A DNA stretch of 64,000 bases, taken from the NCBI RefSeq assembly GCF_900095845.1, contig NZ_FMIX01000004.1, positions 193,501 through 257,500 of the forward strand. The letters are read 5' to 3'. Source of the DNA: Streptococcus timonensis (GTDB lineage: Bacteria; Bacillota; Bacilli; Lactobacillales; Streptococcaceae). This document shows, in pieces, positions 11,164-20,949 of this stretch. How positions within the stretch are numbered: the stretch's first letter is position 1; the number at the start of each line of letters is the position of its first letter. Position numbers and translations under genes: made by a program. The notes beneath the pieces are model-generated. The model was not told the DNA's origin. It did not search any database and saw only the letters and a list, made by a program, of their open reading frames with translations.

Positions 11164-11708
11164 TTTCGTTTCTTCTCTTATTAATTCTTGCTTGGAGTTT
11201 TTATATCGGCTATCGCAGAGGCTTGGTCCTACAAGTTTATTATCTTGTGGCAACAATTGTCTCAGCTTATTTTGCTGGCAATTTTTACCAGTCTCTAGGG
11301 GAAAAATTTCATTTGTTAATTCCCTATGCAAATCCTAAGGAGGGAATTGGTACTTTCTTCTTTCCATCGGATCAGCTCTTTCAATTGGACAAAGTCTTTT
11401 ATGCAGGTATCGGTTATTTGCTAGCTTTTACAGTTTTTTACAGTATCGGTCGTTTGCTTGGTCTCTTTGTAAATTTAATACCAACAGATAAAATCGATGG
11501 TAAATACTTTCGTATTGGTGCAGGAGTTCTATCGGTTGGAGTGACCTTGTTTGTTCTCCAGATGATATTGACTATTCTTGCAACAGTTCCTTTGGAAGTC
11601 GTTCAAAATTCACTTGAAAAAAGTATAGTAGCTAAACATATGATTCAAAGTATCCCAATTACTACTAACTTTATTAAACAAATCTGGGTAACCAAATTAA
11701 TCGGATAA
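11160..11708 (+). CDS. cvpA: CvpA family membrane protein
   Basis: This 182-residue integral membrane protein has four predicted helices (about 1-17, 23-42, 78-100, 118-145). The N-terminal pattern LLLILAWSFYIGYRRGLVLQ is typical of CvpA/colicin V production proteins. The family is linked to cell-envelope stress and division, but no biochemical activity is firmly known. It overlaps zapA by 4 nt and lies upstream of mutS2, with a hairpin between. Confidence 0.88.
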   Translation: MISFLLLLILAWSFYIGYRRGLVLQVYYLVATIVSAYFAGNFYQSLGEKFHLLIPYANPKEGIGTFFFPSDQLFQLDKVFYAGIGYLLAFTVFYSIGRLLGLFVNLIPTDKIDGKYFRIGAGVLSVGVTLFVLQMILTILATVPLEVVQNSLEKSIVAKHMIQSIPITTNFIKQIWVTKLIG

Positions 11709-11736
11709 AAAGGCGGGAATTATTCCTAGCCTTTTG
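11708..11736 (+). terminator. Hairpin after the CvpA gene
   Basis: AAAAGGC pairs with GCCTTTT around an inner GGAAT/ATTCC stem. It follows the stop codon at once and ends in TTTTGTTT. Confidence 0.65.
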
Positions 11737-11825
11737 TTTACAATTCCAAGAGTTTAATAGTCTTTTTAAAGAGGAAATCCAACTCTTACTAAACATTCTA
11801 TCTACTCGTCTATTAAGGAAAGAAC

Positions 11826-14162
11826 ATGAATACAAAAATACTAGAAACACTAGAATTTAACAAAGTCAAAGCTTTATTTGAGCCCCATCTTTTGACAGAG
11901 CAGGGATTAGAGCAGTTAAAAGAGCTAGTCCCAACAGATAAGGGTGATAAAATTAGACAGACTTTTGCTGAGATGGAAGAAATGCAAGAGCTCTTTGTTG
12001 AGCATCCTCACTTTAGCATTCTGACTACAAAAGCAATTGCCTCAACTTGCAAGCGTTTGGAGATGGGGGCTGACCTCAACATTGAGGAATTTCTCCTTCT
12101 CAAACGTGTACTCTTAGCAAGTCGTGAATTAAAAAGTTTTTATGAAAATCTTGAAAATGTGCGCTTAGACCATCTGGTAAACTGGTTTGAGAAACTTCAT
12201 GATTTTCCACATCTGCAGGGCAATCTCCAAGCCATCAATGAAGCTGGATTTATTGAAAATTTTGCTAGTGAGGAACTAGCACGAATCCGTCGTAAAATCC
12301 ATGATAGCGAGAGCCAAGTTCGTGATGTCTTGCAAGACCTACTCAAACAAAAGGCTCAGATGTTGACAGAAGGTATCATCGCTAGTAGAAATGGACGCCA
12401 GGTTCTCCCTGTCAAAAACACCTATCGTAATAAGATTGCCGGTGTGGTTCATGATATTTCTGCCAGCGGGAACACTGTCTATATTGAACCGCGTGAAGTA
12501 GTCAAGCTGAGTGAGGAAATTGCTAGTCTTCGTGCAGACGAACGCTATGAGATGATGCGTATCCTTCAAGAGCTTTCTGAGCGTGTACGACCACATGCAG
12601 CTGAAATTGCAAATGATGCCTGGATTATTGGACATTTGGACTTGATTCGGGCTAAGGTTCGCTTTATCCAAGAGACAGGAGCAGTAGTGCCACAAGTCTC
12701 TGAAGGACAGGAGATTCAACTCCTTCATGTTCGTCATCCCTTGGTGCAAAATGCTGTTGCTAATGATGTGCACTTTGGTAAGGATTTAACAGCCATCGTC
12801 ATCACTGGTCCCAATACGGGTGGTAAGACCATTATGCTCAAAACCTTAGGTTTGACGCAATTGATGGCCCAGTCAGGTTTGCCGATTTTGGCCGATAAGG
12901 GAAGTCGTGTGGGAATTTTTGAGGAGGTCTTTGCGGATATCGGAGACGAACAATCCATCGAACAAAGTCTTTCAACCTTCTCTAGTCACATGACTAATAT
13001 TGTTGATATTCTTGGTAAGGTTAACCAAAACTCGCTCTTGTTACTAGATGAGCTTGGAGCAGGTACAGATCCCCAGGAAGGAGCTGCCCTTGCCATGTCA
13101 ATCTTAGAGGACTTGCGCTTGCGCCAGGTCAAGACGATGGCAACCACTCACTATCCTGAACTCAAGGCCTACGGGATTGAAACGGCCTATGTTCAAAATG
13201 CCAGCATGGAGTTTGATACAGCTAGCTTGCGCCCGACCTATCGCTTTATGCAGGGAGTACCTGGTCGAAGCAACGCCTTTGAGATTGCTAAACGTCTCGG
13301 CTTGTCAGATGTCATCGTAGGTGACGCTAGCAAGCAGATTAATCAAGACAATGATGTCAATCGCATTATTGAGCAATTGGAAGAGCAGACGCTTGAAAGC
13401 CGTAAACGCCTTGAGAATATTCGCCAGGTCGAGCAAGAAAACCTCAAGATGAACCGTGCGCTTAAAAAACTCTACAACGAGCTCAATCGTGAGAAGGAAA
13501 CAGAACTCAATAAGGCGCGTGAGCAAGCTGCGGAGATTGTTGACTTAGCTCTGGCAGAAAGTGATGATATTCTAAAAAATCTTCACAGCAAATCACAACT
13601 AAAACCACATGAGATTATCGAAGCCAAGGCCAAACTCAAGAAGTTAGCACCTGAAAAAGTTGATCTTTCTAAAAATAAGGTTCTCCAAAAGGCTAAGAAA
13701 AAACGAGCTCCAAAAGTTGGGGATGATATCATCGTTTTAAGCTATGGTCAACGAGGTACCTTGACCAATCAACTCAAGGATGGTCGTTGGGAAGCTCAAG
13801 TTGGCTTGATTAAGATGACCCTTGAAGAAAAAGAGTTTGACTTAGTACAAGCTCAACAAGAAGCGCCAGTCAAGAAAAAACAAGTTAACGTGGTCAAGCG
13901 TGCTGCTGGTAAAGCACCACAGGCTCGACTGGACCTCAGAGGCAAGCGCTATGAGGAAGCTATGGAAGCCTTGGATGCCTTTATCGACCAAGCTCTACTC
14001 AACAACATGGCTCAAGTGGACATCATCCATGGTATCGGTACAGGAGTCATCCGTGAAGGAGTAACCAAATATCTCCAAAGAAACAAGCAAGTCAAGAGCT
14101 TTGGTTATGCGCCGCAAAATGCAGGTGGAAGTGGTGCAACAATCGTTATCTTTAAAGGTTAA
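11826..14162 (+). CDS. mutS2: Endonuclease MutS2
   Basis: This 778-residue protein has the MutS core and ATPase. Walker [10 protein letters not shown] is near residue 328 and Walker [14 protein letters not shown] near 400. A long coiled-coil clamp follows (about 500-590), then a KOW-like segment, and the C-terminal Smr nuclease domain (about 705-778) contains [11 protein letters not shown] and [12 protein letters not shown]. Unlike MutS it lacks the mismatch-binding domain. Firmicute MutS2 limits recombination and rescues collided ribosomes. Length is normal. Ribosome site AAGGAAAGAAC precedes the ATG. Confidence 0.96.
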   Translation: MNTKILETLEFNKVKALFEPHLLTEQGLEQLKELVPTDKGDKIRQTFAEMEEMQELFVEHPHFSILTTKAIASTCKRLEMGADLNIEEFLLLKRVLLASRELKSFYENLENVRLDHLVNWFEKLHDFPHLQGNLQAINEAGFIENFASEELARIRRKIHDSESQVRDVLQDLLKQKAQMLTEGIIASRNGRQVLPVKNTYRNKIAGVVHDISASGNTVYIEPREVVKLSEEIASLRADERYEMMRILQELSERVRPHAAEIANDAWIIGHLDLIRAKVRFIQETGAVVPQVSEGQEIQLLHVRHPLVQNAVANDVHFGKDLTAIVITGPNTGGKTIMLKTLGLTQLMAQSGLPILADKGSRVGIFEEVFADIGDEQSIEQSLSTFSSHMTNIVDILGKVNQNSLLLLDELGAGTDPQEGAALAMSILEDLRLRQVKTMATTHYPELKAYGIETAYVQNASMEFDTASLRPTYRFMQGVPGRSNAFEIAKRLGLSDVIVGDASKQINQDNDVNRIIEQLEEQTLESRKRLENIRQVEQENLKMNRALKKLYNELNREKETELNKAREQAAEIVDLALAESDDILKNLHSKSQLKPHEIIEAKAKLKKLAPEKVDLSKNKVLQKAKKKRAPKVGDDIIVLSYGQRGTLTNQLKDGRWEAQVGLIKMTLEEKEFDLVQAQQEAPVKKKQVNVVKRAAGKAPQARLDLRGKRYEEAMEALDAFIDQALLNNMAQVDIIHGIGTGVIREGVTKYLQRNKQVKSFGYAPQNAGGSGATIVIFKG

Positions 14163-14182
14163 CCAAGCTATAAAATGAAATG

Positions 14183-14224
14183 TCAAAAGAGTACCTATCA
14201 AGTGATAGGTACTCTTTTGATGAA
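14183..14224 (+). terminator. Strong terminator after mutS2
   Basis: A perfect 18-bp inverted repeat (14183-14200 and 14203-14220) is separated by only AG. The useful form is the GAGTACCTATCA stem followed by TTTTGA. It is nearly symmetric and could also act on the minus strand. Confidence 0.75.
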
Positions 14225-14358
14225 TTTATTTCAATCATTATTCTTAGTGAGTATTTTAAAAGGGGACAATCGTTTTATAGCAAAAAAATTGATGAAGGCT
14301 TGTCTAGCTGAGCTTTATTTATGCTATACTGATAGTAACGTCATTTTCGGAGGTTGGT

Positions 14359-15255
14359 ATGAAAAAACTCCCCTTAGCCTTTTCAGGTTGCTTATTGGGA
14401 TTGGCTGGAGCAGGAAATCTTATCTTGGATATTTTTCCGCTTTTATCAAATATCTTTAGTTTGTCAGGCTTGATTTTATGGTTTTATTTTTTGGTGAGCC
14501 ACCTCAATAACTGGCATGAAAGTAAGCAAGAATTAAAGAAAGCCCCTGTTTTGTCAGGAATGGCAACCTTTCCCATGGCAGGGATGATTTTATCAACGTA
14601 TTTATTACGAATCTTACCCCCGAACATGAGCATTGTTGCACAGATTCTCTGGTGGTTTGCTTTTCTTCTAGATGTTTACCTCATCTTATACTTTACAAAG
14701 AACTATGTCTTGGTTAAACAAAGGGCCAGTGCAACACCAACTTGGACGGTTCTTTATGTAGGAATAGCAGTAGCGAGCTTGACCTACTCCGTGGTGAGGA
14801 TTGTTGGGATTGCCTATGGAGCTTGGATTTTTGGTTTTATCTTAACCCTTATCCTTTACCCTCTAATTTATCAAGATTTGAAAAGAAATCCATTACCACT
14901 GGCTTTACTAGGACAAGAAGGAATCTACTGTGCTCCATTTTCTCTCCTTTTGGCAGCATTAGTGAGAGTAGGAGGATACAGTCTTTCTAGTTGGATTTTA
15001 CTAGTTATGATCCTTGCATCACAGACCTTCTTTTTCTTTGTCCTTAGTCGCTTGCCAAGGATTTTAAAACAAGGTTTCCAACCAGCCTTCTCAGCCCTAA
15101 CCTTTCCAACCATCATCACAGCAACTTCATTGAAAATGTCCCAAGGCATTCTGCAGTTTCCGGTCCTCAACCTTGTCGTTTGGTTAGAGATTATCATTTG
15201 TTTAACAATCCTCATCTACGTATTAGTAGAGTATATACGATATTTAAGGAACTAA
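14359..15255 (+). CDS. TDT-family (tellurite/dicarboxylate-type) membrane transporter
   Basis: This 298-residue protein is almost wholly hydrophobic, with about ten transmembrane helices. It resembles TehA/TDT carriers that streptococcal genomes often carry under the misleading name exfoliative toxin. Substrate is unknown; TDT members carry dicarboxylates, tellurite-related anions or act as anion channels. GGAGG precedes the ATG, and a TATACT -10 lies at about 14324-14329. It is monocistronic as far as I can see, since no strong hairpin follows but the next gene has its own ribosome site. Confidence 0.75.
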   Translation: MKKLPLAFSGCLLGLAGAGNLILDIFPLLSNIFSLSGLILWFYFLVSHLNNWHESKQELKKAPVLSGMATFPMAGMILSTYLLRILPPNMSIVAQILWWFAFLLDVYLILYFTKNYVLVKQRASATPTWTVLYVGIAVASLTYSVVRIVGIAYGAWIFGFILTLILYPLIYQDLKRNPLPLALLGQEGIYCAPFSLLLAALVRVGGYSLSSWILLVMILASQTFFFFVLSRLPRILKQGFQPAFSALTFPTIITATSLKMSQGILQFPVLNLVVWLEIIICLTILIYVLVEYIRYLRN

Positions 15256-15357
15256 AAGAACCCCTAGCACGGAGAAGTGAGATGAAGAAAGGTGCAGAAC
15301 TATAACGGTGTAAGGGATAGCTAGAATAAATAAATACGAATAAAGAGAGTGTGTAAA

Positions 15358-16191
15358 ATGAACCATAAGATTGCAATTTTATCAGACATTCATGGCAACA
15401 CGACAGCCTTAGCTGGAGTGCTTGAGGACGCTAAAAATTTGGGAGCGACTGAATATTGGCTTCTGGGAGATATTTTTCTTCCTGGACCGGGAGCAAATGA
15501 CTTGGTGGCTCTTTTGAAAGACCTTCCCATTACAGCATCCGTTCGAGGGAACTGGGATGATTGTGTTTTAGAGGCTTTAAGTGGGCAATATGGTCTAGAA
15601 GATCCCGAAGAAATTCAGTTTCTTAGGATGACTCAGTATCTGATGGAGCGCATAAACCCCGAGCATATTGATTGGTTGAGAAAGCTACCTATGATAGCCA
15701 AGAAAGAAGTCGAAGGCTTGCGCTTTTCTCTTTCACATAATTTGCCTGAGAAAAATTATGGTGGTGATTTGCTGGTTGAAAATGATACCGAAAAATTTGA
15801 CCAGTTACTTGATGAAACTACTGATGTAGCCGTCTATGGTCATGTTCACAAGCAGTTGCTTCGTTATGGTAGCCAAGGTCAACAAATCATCAATCCAGGT
15901 TCGATTGGTATGCCTTATTTTAACTGGAAAGGGCTGAAAAATCACCGTGCCCAGTATGCCTTACTTGAAACTGAAAATGGTGAATTGGTCAATATCCAAT
16001 TTCGAAAAGTTGCTTATGATTATGAAGAAGAGCTAGAATTAGCCCAGACCAAATATCTTCCTTTCATCGAAATGTATGAAGAATTACGACGTGAGGACAA
16101 CTATCAAGGCCATAATAGAGATTTGTTAGTTAGTTTAATTGAAAAGCATGGATATGTAGAGGATGTGAAGAATTATTTTGATTTTTTGTAA
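15358..16191 (+). CDS. Calcineurin-like metallophosphoesterase (YfcE/ApaH-like superfamily)
   Basis: This 277-residue cytoplasmic phosphoesterase has the metal-ligand motifs in order: LSDIHGN (D10, H12), LGDIF (about 42), GNWDD (about 65), SHNLP (about 127) and YGHVHKQ (about 162). Substrate cannot be told from the sequence; relatives cleave phosphodiesters or dinucleotides. A GTG at 15349 is in frame, but the ATG at 15358 is better spaced from AAAGAGAGTG. A TACGAATA octamer lies 15 nt upstream of the ATG (see rejected items). Confidence 0.88.
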   Translation: MNHKIAILSDIHGNTTALAGVLEDAKNLGATEYWLLGDIFLPGPGANDLVALLKDLPITASVRGNWDDCVLEALSGQYGLEDPEEIQFLRMTQYLMERINPEHIDWLRKLPMIAKKEVEGLRFSLSHNLPEKNYGGDLLVENDTEKFDQLLDETTDVAVYGHVHKQLLRYGSQGQQIINPGSIGMPYFNWKGLKNHRAQYALLETENGELVNIQFRKVAYDYEEELELAQTKYLPFIEMYEELRREDNYQGHNRDLLVSLIEKHGYVEDVKNYFDFL

Positions 16192-16219
16192 GAGTTGCTT
16201 TAATTAACAGATACTAAAT

Positions 16220-16246
16220 AAACGATTGGACGAGCCAATCGTTTTT
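16220..16246. terminator. Bidirectional terminator between convergent genes
   Basis: AAACGATTGG-ACGAG-CCAATCGTTT, flanked by A-rich and T-rich sides, separates the phosphoesterase gene (plus) from the solute-binding lipoprotein gene (minus). Confidence 0.85.
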
Positions 16247-16254
16247 AGTATATC

Positions 16255-17064
16255 TTATTGTAATTGAGATTGATCTGGTAGGTAAGAACCACCGAGATAG
16301 GTTTTGCTAAGTTTTTCAAGGGTTCCATCTTGGTAGAGTTCTTTGAGAACCTTGTCAAATTGTTCTTTAAATTCTTTTTCGTCGCTTGAGAAGATGATGT
16401 AGTTGTTTGGATTGTCATTGCTCTCCAAGTCGACTACGTTCAAGTCTAATCCTCGGTCTTGGATAATTTTTTGAACAGAGATTTTATCAAAGATTAGGAA
16501 ATCAAATTCACCGTTGGCGAGGTCAGTCAGACGCTTAGCCACATCTTCGCCAGAATATTGGATGGTAGCAGGATTGTCGGAGTGGCTTTGATTCCAGTCT
16601 GTAACAACCTTGGCAGTAGAAGTTCCAGTGTCATCCTGAGTAGTTTTACCAGCGATGTCTTGAAGAGAGGTAAGAACCTTGTCTTTTCTGCTCACAAGAA
16701 CCAAAGGATTTTTTGCGATAGGTAGCGAGTAGAGGTATTTGTCGGCTCTCTCTTTGGTGTAGCTCAAGTTGTTGGCAGCAGCTTGGTAACGACCAGCATC
16801 AACTCCAGGGAAGATACTCTCCCAAGCAGTTTTTTGAAATTCAATCTTGTATTGATCTAGTTTTTCATCGACCGCTTTTAAAACTTCAACATCATACCCA
16901 GTTAAATTACCATCTTGTTCAAAGTCAAAAGGTGGGATGTCTCCGGCAGTGGCTACGACAATGGTTTTAGGGCTAGTAGTAGAAGTTGAAGCACTTTCCT
17001 GTTTAGATTGTCCACAGGCCACCAGCAAGGGACTAATGGCTAATAATAAGAATAATTTTTTCAT
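16255..17064 (-). CDS. Amino-acid ABC transporter solute-binding lipoprotein (orphan)
   Basis: This 269-residue exported lipoprotein has a short signal peptide ending in the lipobox LVAC (Cys17), a Ser/Thr-rich linker, then a periplasmic-binding-protein type 2 domain (SBP_bac_3). Family signatures are GDIPPFDFEQDGNLTGYDVEV and YTKERADKYLYS. The ligand is probably a polar amino acid or cystine. No permease or ATPase gene is adjacent, so it must share a transporter encoded elsewhere. The start has a good AAAGGAGACAC ribosome site. Confidence 0.9.
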   Translation of the reverse strand: MKKLFLLLAISPLLVACGQSKQESASTSTTSPKTIVVATAGDIPPFDFEQDGNLTGYDVEVLKAVDEKLDQYKIEFQKTAWESIFPGVDAGRYQAAANNLSYTKERADKYLYSLPIAKNPLVLVSRKDKVLTSLQDIAGKTTQDDTGTSTAKVVTDWNQSHSDNPATIQYSGEDVAKRLTDLANGEFDFLIFDKISVQKIIQDRGLDLNVVDLESNDNPNNYIIFSSDEKEFKEQFDKVLKELYQDGTLEKLSKTYLGGSYLPDQSQLQ

Positions 17065-17271
17065 GTGTGTCTCCTTTACTTAATGGTATCTAGCTTACCA
17101 AACAATCAATTAGATATCCAATATATATTTTTTATGGAGATGATAGAGAATGATTATGTTTTGCCTTATTAGTTTGTAGTATAAAAAAACAAAAATCTAG
17201 CATATATTTTTGACGTCAAGGGTATTAAATATTAAACTATAGGTTAGTAAATGGATTTTAAGGAGATGATA

Positions 17272-17766
17272 ATGAAAAAAATTGTCACTATTGGACTAGC
17301 AGTTTTAATGGTTTCAACTTTGGTAGCTTGTTCTAAAAATAAACAATCAGAGACTGCTAGTAATGAGTCAACCACAGTAGTAACAACAATAGATTCATCA
17401 ACAACTGAGATTACGCAAACTCAAACTTCTGAATTTTCGATTTTAACTGATGAAGAAATTAATAAGTCCAAGAAAATTGGTGAAATGAAGCAGCTCATGC
17501 CTAGACTGAATGAAATCGCCTATAAAATTTCGGATATAAGAATAGCTTCTCTACCAGAAGAGCAGCAAGAGTTTGAGAGGTCGAAAGCTAAATTAGAAGC
17601 TATACAATTAGAAGCTTCAACAAAAAAGTACAATGAACATTTATCAACTTATGGACCTGATGATACATTTATGCCAGAACCAAATCGTACGTACTTACTT
17701 AAAGAAGTAATTTATTATCGTGACATCATAAAGAATCTGGCTTATAAATTTGGTCTGGACCAATAA
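17272..17766 (+). CDS. Unassigned lipoprotein
   Basis: I do not recognise a family. The 164-residue product has a lipoprotein signal (KKIVTIGLAVLMVSTLVAC, Cys about 19), a roughly 35-residue Ser/Thr/Gln-rich linker, then a mostly helical, charged domain of about 110 residues rich in Glu and Lys. An in-frame ATG at 17251 lies upstream of the ribosome site (AAGGAGATGATA), so the start is 17272. It is a single-gene unit with its own terminator and sits next to another lipoprotein gene on the opposite strand. Confidence 0.75.
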   Translation: MKKIVTIGLAVLMVSTLVACSKNKQSETASNESTTVVTTIDSSTTEITQTQTSEFSILTDEEINKSKKIGEMKQLMPRLNEIAYKISDIRIASLPEEQQEFERSKAKLEAIQLEASTKKYNEHLSTYGPDDTFMPEPNRTYLLKEVIYYRDIIKNLAYKFGLDQ

Positions 17767-17776
17767 AATATCGATA

Positions 17777-17805
17777 AAGTAGGCGCTGAATCGCCTGCTT
17801 TTTTT
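17777..17805 (+). terminator. Terminator of the unassigned lipoprotein gene
   Basis: AAGTAGGCG-CTGAAT-CGCCTGCTT with one G-U pair is followed by T5. Confidence 0.9.
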
Positions 17806-17956
17806 GGAAAATGATTTTTTAGAATAGAGTAGATTAAGAATCAGTCGTAGTTTAATGGCTGATAGATATTTGATACTCTGAATAATGAAAAATCTCTGCA
17901 AGCTCTTTCAGAATGTGGTAAAATGGAAGCAGTAGAAATAGAAAAGGAAATCAATT

Positions 17957-18562
17957 ATGAAATTTCTTGAGTTAAATAAAAAACGTCATGCGACAAAGCA
18001 ATTTATTGATAAGCCTGTAGATCCTAAAGATGTTCGTACAGCTATTGAGATTGCTACTTTAGCACCAAGTGCTCACAATATCCAACCTTGGAAATTTGTC
18101 GTCGTTCGTGAGAAAAATAAAGAACTAGCCAAATTGGCTTATGGTACGAACTTTGACCAAGTTTCAGAAGCACCCGTAACGATCGTCTTATTTTCAGATA
18201 CAGATTTACCAAAACGTGCGCGTAAGATTGCACGCATTGGAGGAGCAAAGAATTTTTCTGAAGAGCAACTTCAATACTTCTTGAAAAATCTCCCAGCTGA
18301 GTATACTCGATACAACGAACAGCAAATCAGTGACTACCTAGCCCTCAATGCAGGTCTAGTTGCTATGAATCTTGTCTTGGCACTTACAGACCAAGGAATT
18401 GGTTCAAATATTATTCTTGGTTTTGACAAATCAAAAGTTAATGAAGTTTTAGACATTGATGCACGTTTTCGCCCAGAACTTTTGATTACAGTAGGTTACA
18501 CAGACAAAAAATTAGAACCAAGCTATCGCTTGCCAGTTGATGAAATTATCGAAAAAAGATAG
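17957..18562 (+). CDS. Nitroreductase family flavoprotein
   Basis: This 201-residue FMN-dependent NAD(P)H oxidoreductase begins with the typical RHATKQFIDKPV and has the conserved APSAHNIQPWKF near residues 36-47 and GLVAMNLVLAL near 133. The physiological substrate is unknown. It starts a unit with pepV (9 nt gap), the same pairing as in S. pneumoniae. Promoter TGTGGTAAAAT lies about 35 nt upstream. Confidence 0.92.
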   Translation: MKFLELNKKRHATKQFIDKPVDPKDVRTAIEIATLAPSAHNIQPWKFVVVREKNKELAKLAYGTNFDQVSEAPVTIVLFSDTDLPKRARKIARIGGAKNFSEEQLQYFLKNLPAEYTRYNEQQISDYLALNAGLVAMNLVLALTDQGIGSNIILGFDKSKVNEVLDIDARFRPELLITVGYTDKKLEPSYRLPVDEIIEKR

Positions 18563-18571
18563 GAAGAAAAA

Positions 18572-19972
18572 ATGACAACAATTGATTTTAAAGCAGAAGT
18601 AGAAAAACGCAAAGAAGACCTTTTGGCTGACTTGTTCAGTCTTTTGGAAATCAACTCAGAACGTGATGACAGTAAGGCTGATTCGCAACATCCTTTTGGA
18701 CCAGGGCCAGTGAAAGCTTTGGAAAAATTCCTTGAAATTGCAGACCGTGATGGCTATCCAACAAAAAATGTCGACAACTATGCAGGACATTTCGAGTTTG
18801 GTCAAGGAGAAGAAGTTCTTGGAATCTTTGCCCACATGGACGTGGTGCCAGCTGGTAGCGGTTGGGATACTGATCCTTACACGCCAACTATCAAGGATGG
18901 CCGCCTCTATGCGCGTGGAGCGTCAGATGACAAGGGTCCAACTACAGCATGTTACTATGGTTTGAAAATCATTAAAGAGCTTGGCCTTCCAACTTCTAAA
19001 AAAGTTCGCTTTATTGTCGGAACTGATGAAGAATCAGGCTGGGCTGACATGGACTACTATTTTGACCATGTAGGACTAGCAAAGCCAGACTTTGGATTTT
19101 CTCCAGATGCTGAATTCCCTATCATCAATGGTGAAAAAGGGAATATCACAGAATATCTCCACTTTGCCGGTGAAAATACTGGTGCAGCTCGTCTTCACAG
19201 CTTTACTGGTGGCTTACGTGAAAATATGGTTCCTGAATCAGCAACGGCTGTTGTTTCAGGTGACTTGGCTGATTTGCAAGCTAAGCTAGACGACTTCGTT
19301 GCAAAACACAAGCTTAGAGGAGAAATCCAAGAAGAGAACGGCAAGTACAAGGTTACGATTATCGGTAAATCTGCCCATGGTGCTATGCCTGCATCAGGTA
19401 TCAATGGTGCCACTTATCTTGCTCTCTTCCTCAGCCAGTTTGCCTTTGAAGGTCCTGCAAAAGACTACCTTGACATTGCTGGTAAGATTCTCTTGAATGA
19501 CCATGAAGGTAAAAATTTGAAGGTTGCTCATGTGGATGAAAAAATGGGTGCCCTTTCTATGAATGCTGGTGTCTTCCGCTTTGAAGAAACAAGTGCTGAC
19601 AATACCATTGCCCTCAACTTCCGTTATCCAAAAGGAACAAGCCCAGAGCAAATTAAGTCAGTTCTTGAAAGCTTGCCAGTTGTATCTGTTAGCTTATCAG
19701 AACATGGTCACACACCTCACTATGTTCCAATGGAAGATCCACTTGTACAAACCTTGTTGAGCGTGTATGAAAAACAAACAGGTCTTCAAGGTCACGAACA
19801 AGTTATTGGTGGTGGAACTTTCGGACGTCTCTTAGAGCGTGGTGTGGCCTACGGTGCTATGTTTCCAGACTCTATCGACACTATGCACCAAGCCAATGAA
19901 TTTATCGCCTTGGACGATCTCTTCCGAGCAGCAGCCATCTACGCTGAAGCTATCTATGAATTGATCAAATAA
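18572..19972 (+). CDS. pepV: Xaa-His dipeptidase PepV (M20 family)
   Basis: This 466-residue zinc dipeptidase shows the M20 metal motifs HMDVVPAG (about 90), GASDDKGPT (about 115-123) and the catalytic Glu pair in DEESGWADMDY (about 152). A lid/dimerisation insert occupies the middle. It hydrolyses dipeptides taken up from the medium, fitting the amino-acid-dependent life of streptococci. A terminator follows directly. Confidence 0.95.
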   Translation: MTTIDFKAEVEKRKEDLLADLFSLLEINSERDDSKADSQHPFGPGPVKALEKFLEIADRDGYPTKNVDNYAGHFEFGQGEEVLGIFAHMDVVPAGSGWDTDPYTPTIKDGRLYARGASDDKGPTTACYYGLKIIKELGLPTSKKVRFIVGTDEESGWADMDYYFDHVGLAKPDFGFSPDAEFPIINGEKGNITEYLHFAGENTGAARLHSFTGGLRENMVPESATAVVSGDLADLQAKLDDFVAKHKLRGEIQEENGKYKVTIIGKSAHGAMPASGINGATYLALFLSQFAFEGPAKDYLDIAGKILLNDHEGKNLKVAHVDEKMGALSMNAGVFRFEETSADNTIALNFRYPKGTSPEQIKSVLESLPVVSVSLSEHGHTPHYVPMEDPLVQTLLSVYEKQTGLQGHEQVIGGGTFGRLLERGVAYGAMFPDSIDTMHQANEFIALDDLFRAAAIYAEAIYELIK

Positions 19973-19978
19973 TGCTAT

Positions 19979-20012
19979 AGAAGTCTGAGATTTTATGCTT
20001 AGACTTCTTTTT
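19979..20012 (+). terminator. Terminator after pepV
   Basis: AGAAGTCTGAG pairs with CTTAGACTTCT and is followed by a T-rich tract, so transcription probably stops between pepV and the UDG-family gene. Confidence 0.85.
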
Positions 20013-20025
20013 GGAGGGAGAGTAG

Positions 20026-20610
20026 ATGTCTCAGATCGAAAGAATCAAGCAAGCCATCATGGCTGATCCACAAAATCAACACTATACTGAGCAAGGGATA
20101 GAGCCTCTCTTTGCTGCTCCAAAAACTGCTCGTATCAATATCATTGGGCAGGCACCTGGACTTAAAACTCAGGAAGCGGGACTTTACTGGAAGGATAAAA
20201 GTGGCGACCGCTTGCGAGACTGGTTGGGTGTGGACGAAGATACTTTTTACAATTCAGATTACTTTGCTGTCATGCCTATGGATTTCTATTTTCCGGGACA
20301 TGGGAAATCTGGTGACCTACCACCACGCCCAGGTTTTGCAGAAAAATGGCACCCTAAACTTCTGAAAGAGTTACCTGATATTCAATTAACACTCTTGATT
20401 GGGCAGTATGCCCAGTCGTACTATCTGCATGAGAAAGTCAGTGGCAAGGTAACAGACCGTGTGCATCGCTTTAAGGATTATTTGCCAGATTATTACCCTT
20501 TGGTGCACCCGTCACCTCGGAACCAAATCTGGATGAAAAAAAATCCTTGGTTTGAAGCAGATGTTTTGCCTGACTTGAAAAAGAGAGTAAAGAAAATAAT
20601 TGGAGAATAG
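20026..20610 (+). CDS. Uracil-DNA glycosylase family protein
   Basis: This 194-residue protein matches the uracil-DNA glycosylase superfamily. The N-terminal active-site block is GQAPGLKTQEAGLYWKDKSG (about 41-60), the core is LTLLIGQYAQ, and the C-terminal motif is HPSPRNQIW (about 164). The second motif has HPSPRN, as in family 4/5-like members. I cannot say whether it removes uracil or another base. It is followed 2 nt later by a rhodanese gene, so the two are cotranscribed. Confidence 0.88.
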   Translation: MSQIERIKQAIMADPQNQHYTEQGIEPLFAAPKTARINIIGQAPGLKTQEAGLYWKDKSGDRLRDWLGVDEDTFYNSDYFAVMPMDFYFPGHGKSGDLPPRPGFAEKWHPKLLKELPDIQLTLLIGQYAQSYYLHEKVSGKVTDRVHRFKDYLPDYYPLVHPSPRNQIWMKKNPWFEADVLPDLKKRVKKIIGE

Positions 20611-20612
20611 GG

Positions 20613-20894
20613 ATGAAAGAAATCGCCTTTGAGGATTTTTACCAACTATGTCAGAATGGCTGTTCGACCATTATTGATGTGAGAGAAGAAGTAGAGTTTA
20701 AGCAAGTTCATATAGAAAGTGCTCAAAACCTTCCCTTGAGTTCTTTAGCAGATACCTATGAGGTCTTGGATAAAAATCAAACCTACTATGTCATTTGTAA
20801 GTCTGGTATCCGTTCAGCTCATGCCTGTCATTTTTTAGCAGAAAAGGGTTATGATGTCGTCAATGTTCCAGTTGGTATGGATGCTTTTGAATAA
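20613..20894 (+). CDS. Single-domain rhodanese-like protein
   Basis: This 93-residue protein is one rhodanese homology domain. It contains IDVREEVEFKQVHIESAQNLP and the active-site loop CKSGIRS with catalytic Cys62. The six-residue loop length suits sulfur transfer. The sulfur acceptor is unknown. It overlaps in context with the UDG-family gene and is closed by a strong terminator. Confidence 0.92.
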   Translation: MKEIAFEDFYQLCQNGCSTIIDVREEVEFKQVHIESAQNLPLSSLADTYEVLDKNQTYYVICKSGIRSAHACHFLAEKGYDVVNVPVGMDAFE

Positions 20895-20904
20895 AAAAAT
20901 ATAC

Positions 20905-20949
20905 TCCTTTGAGAAAGAAAATATAGTCTTTTCTCAAAGGAATTTTTTC
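20905..20949 (+). terminator. Terminator after the rhodanese gene
   Basis: A long stem, TCCTTTGAGAAAGA with TCTTTTCTCAAAGGA (one unpaired base), is followed by TTTTTT. Confidence 0.9.

Noticed and set aside
15335-15342. TACGAATA octamer matching the pneumococcal competence (ComX, cin-box) consensus, upstream of the phosphoesterase gene
   Set aside because: It lies only 15 nt before the ATG, so a transcript starting from it would lack the ribosome site. The usual T-rich stretch further upstream is missing. A single 8-mer match is expected by chance at this size of window.
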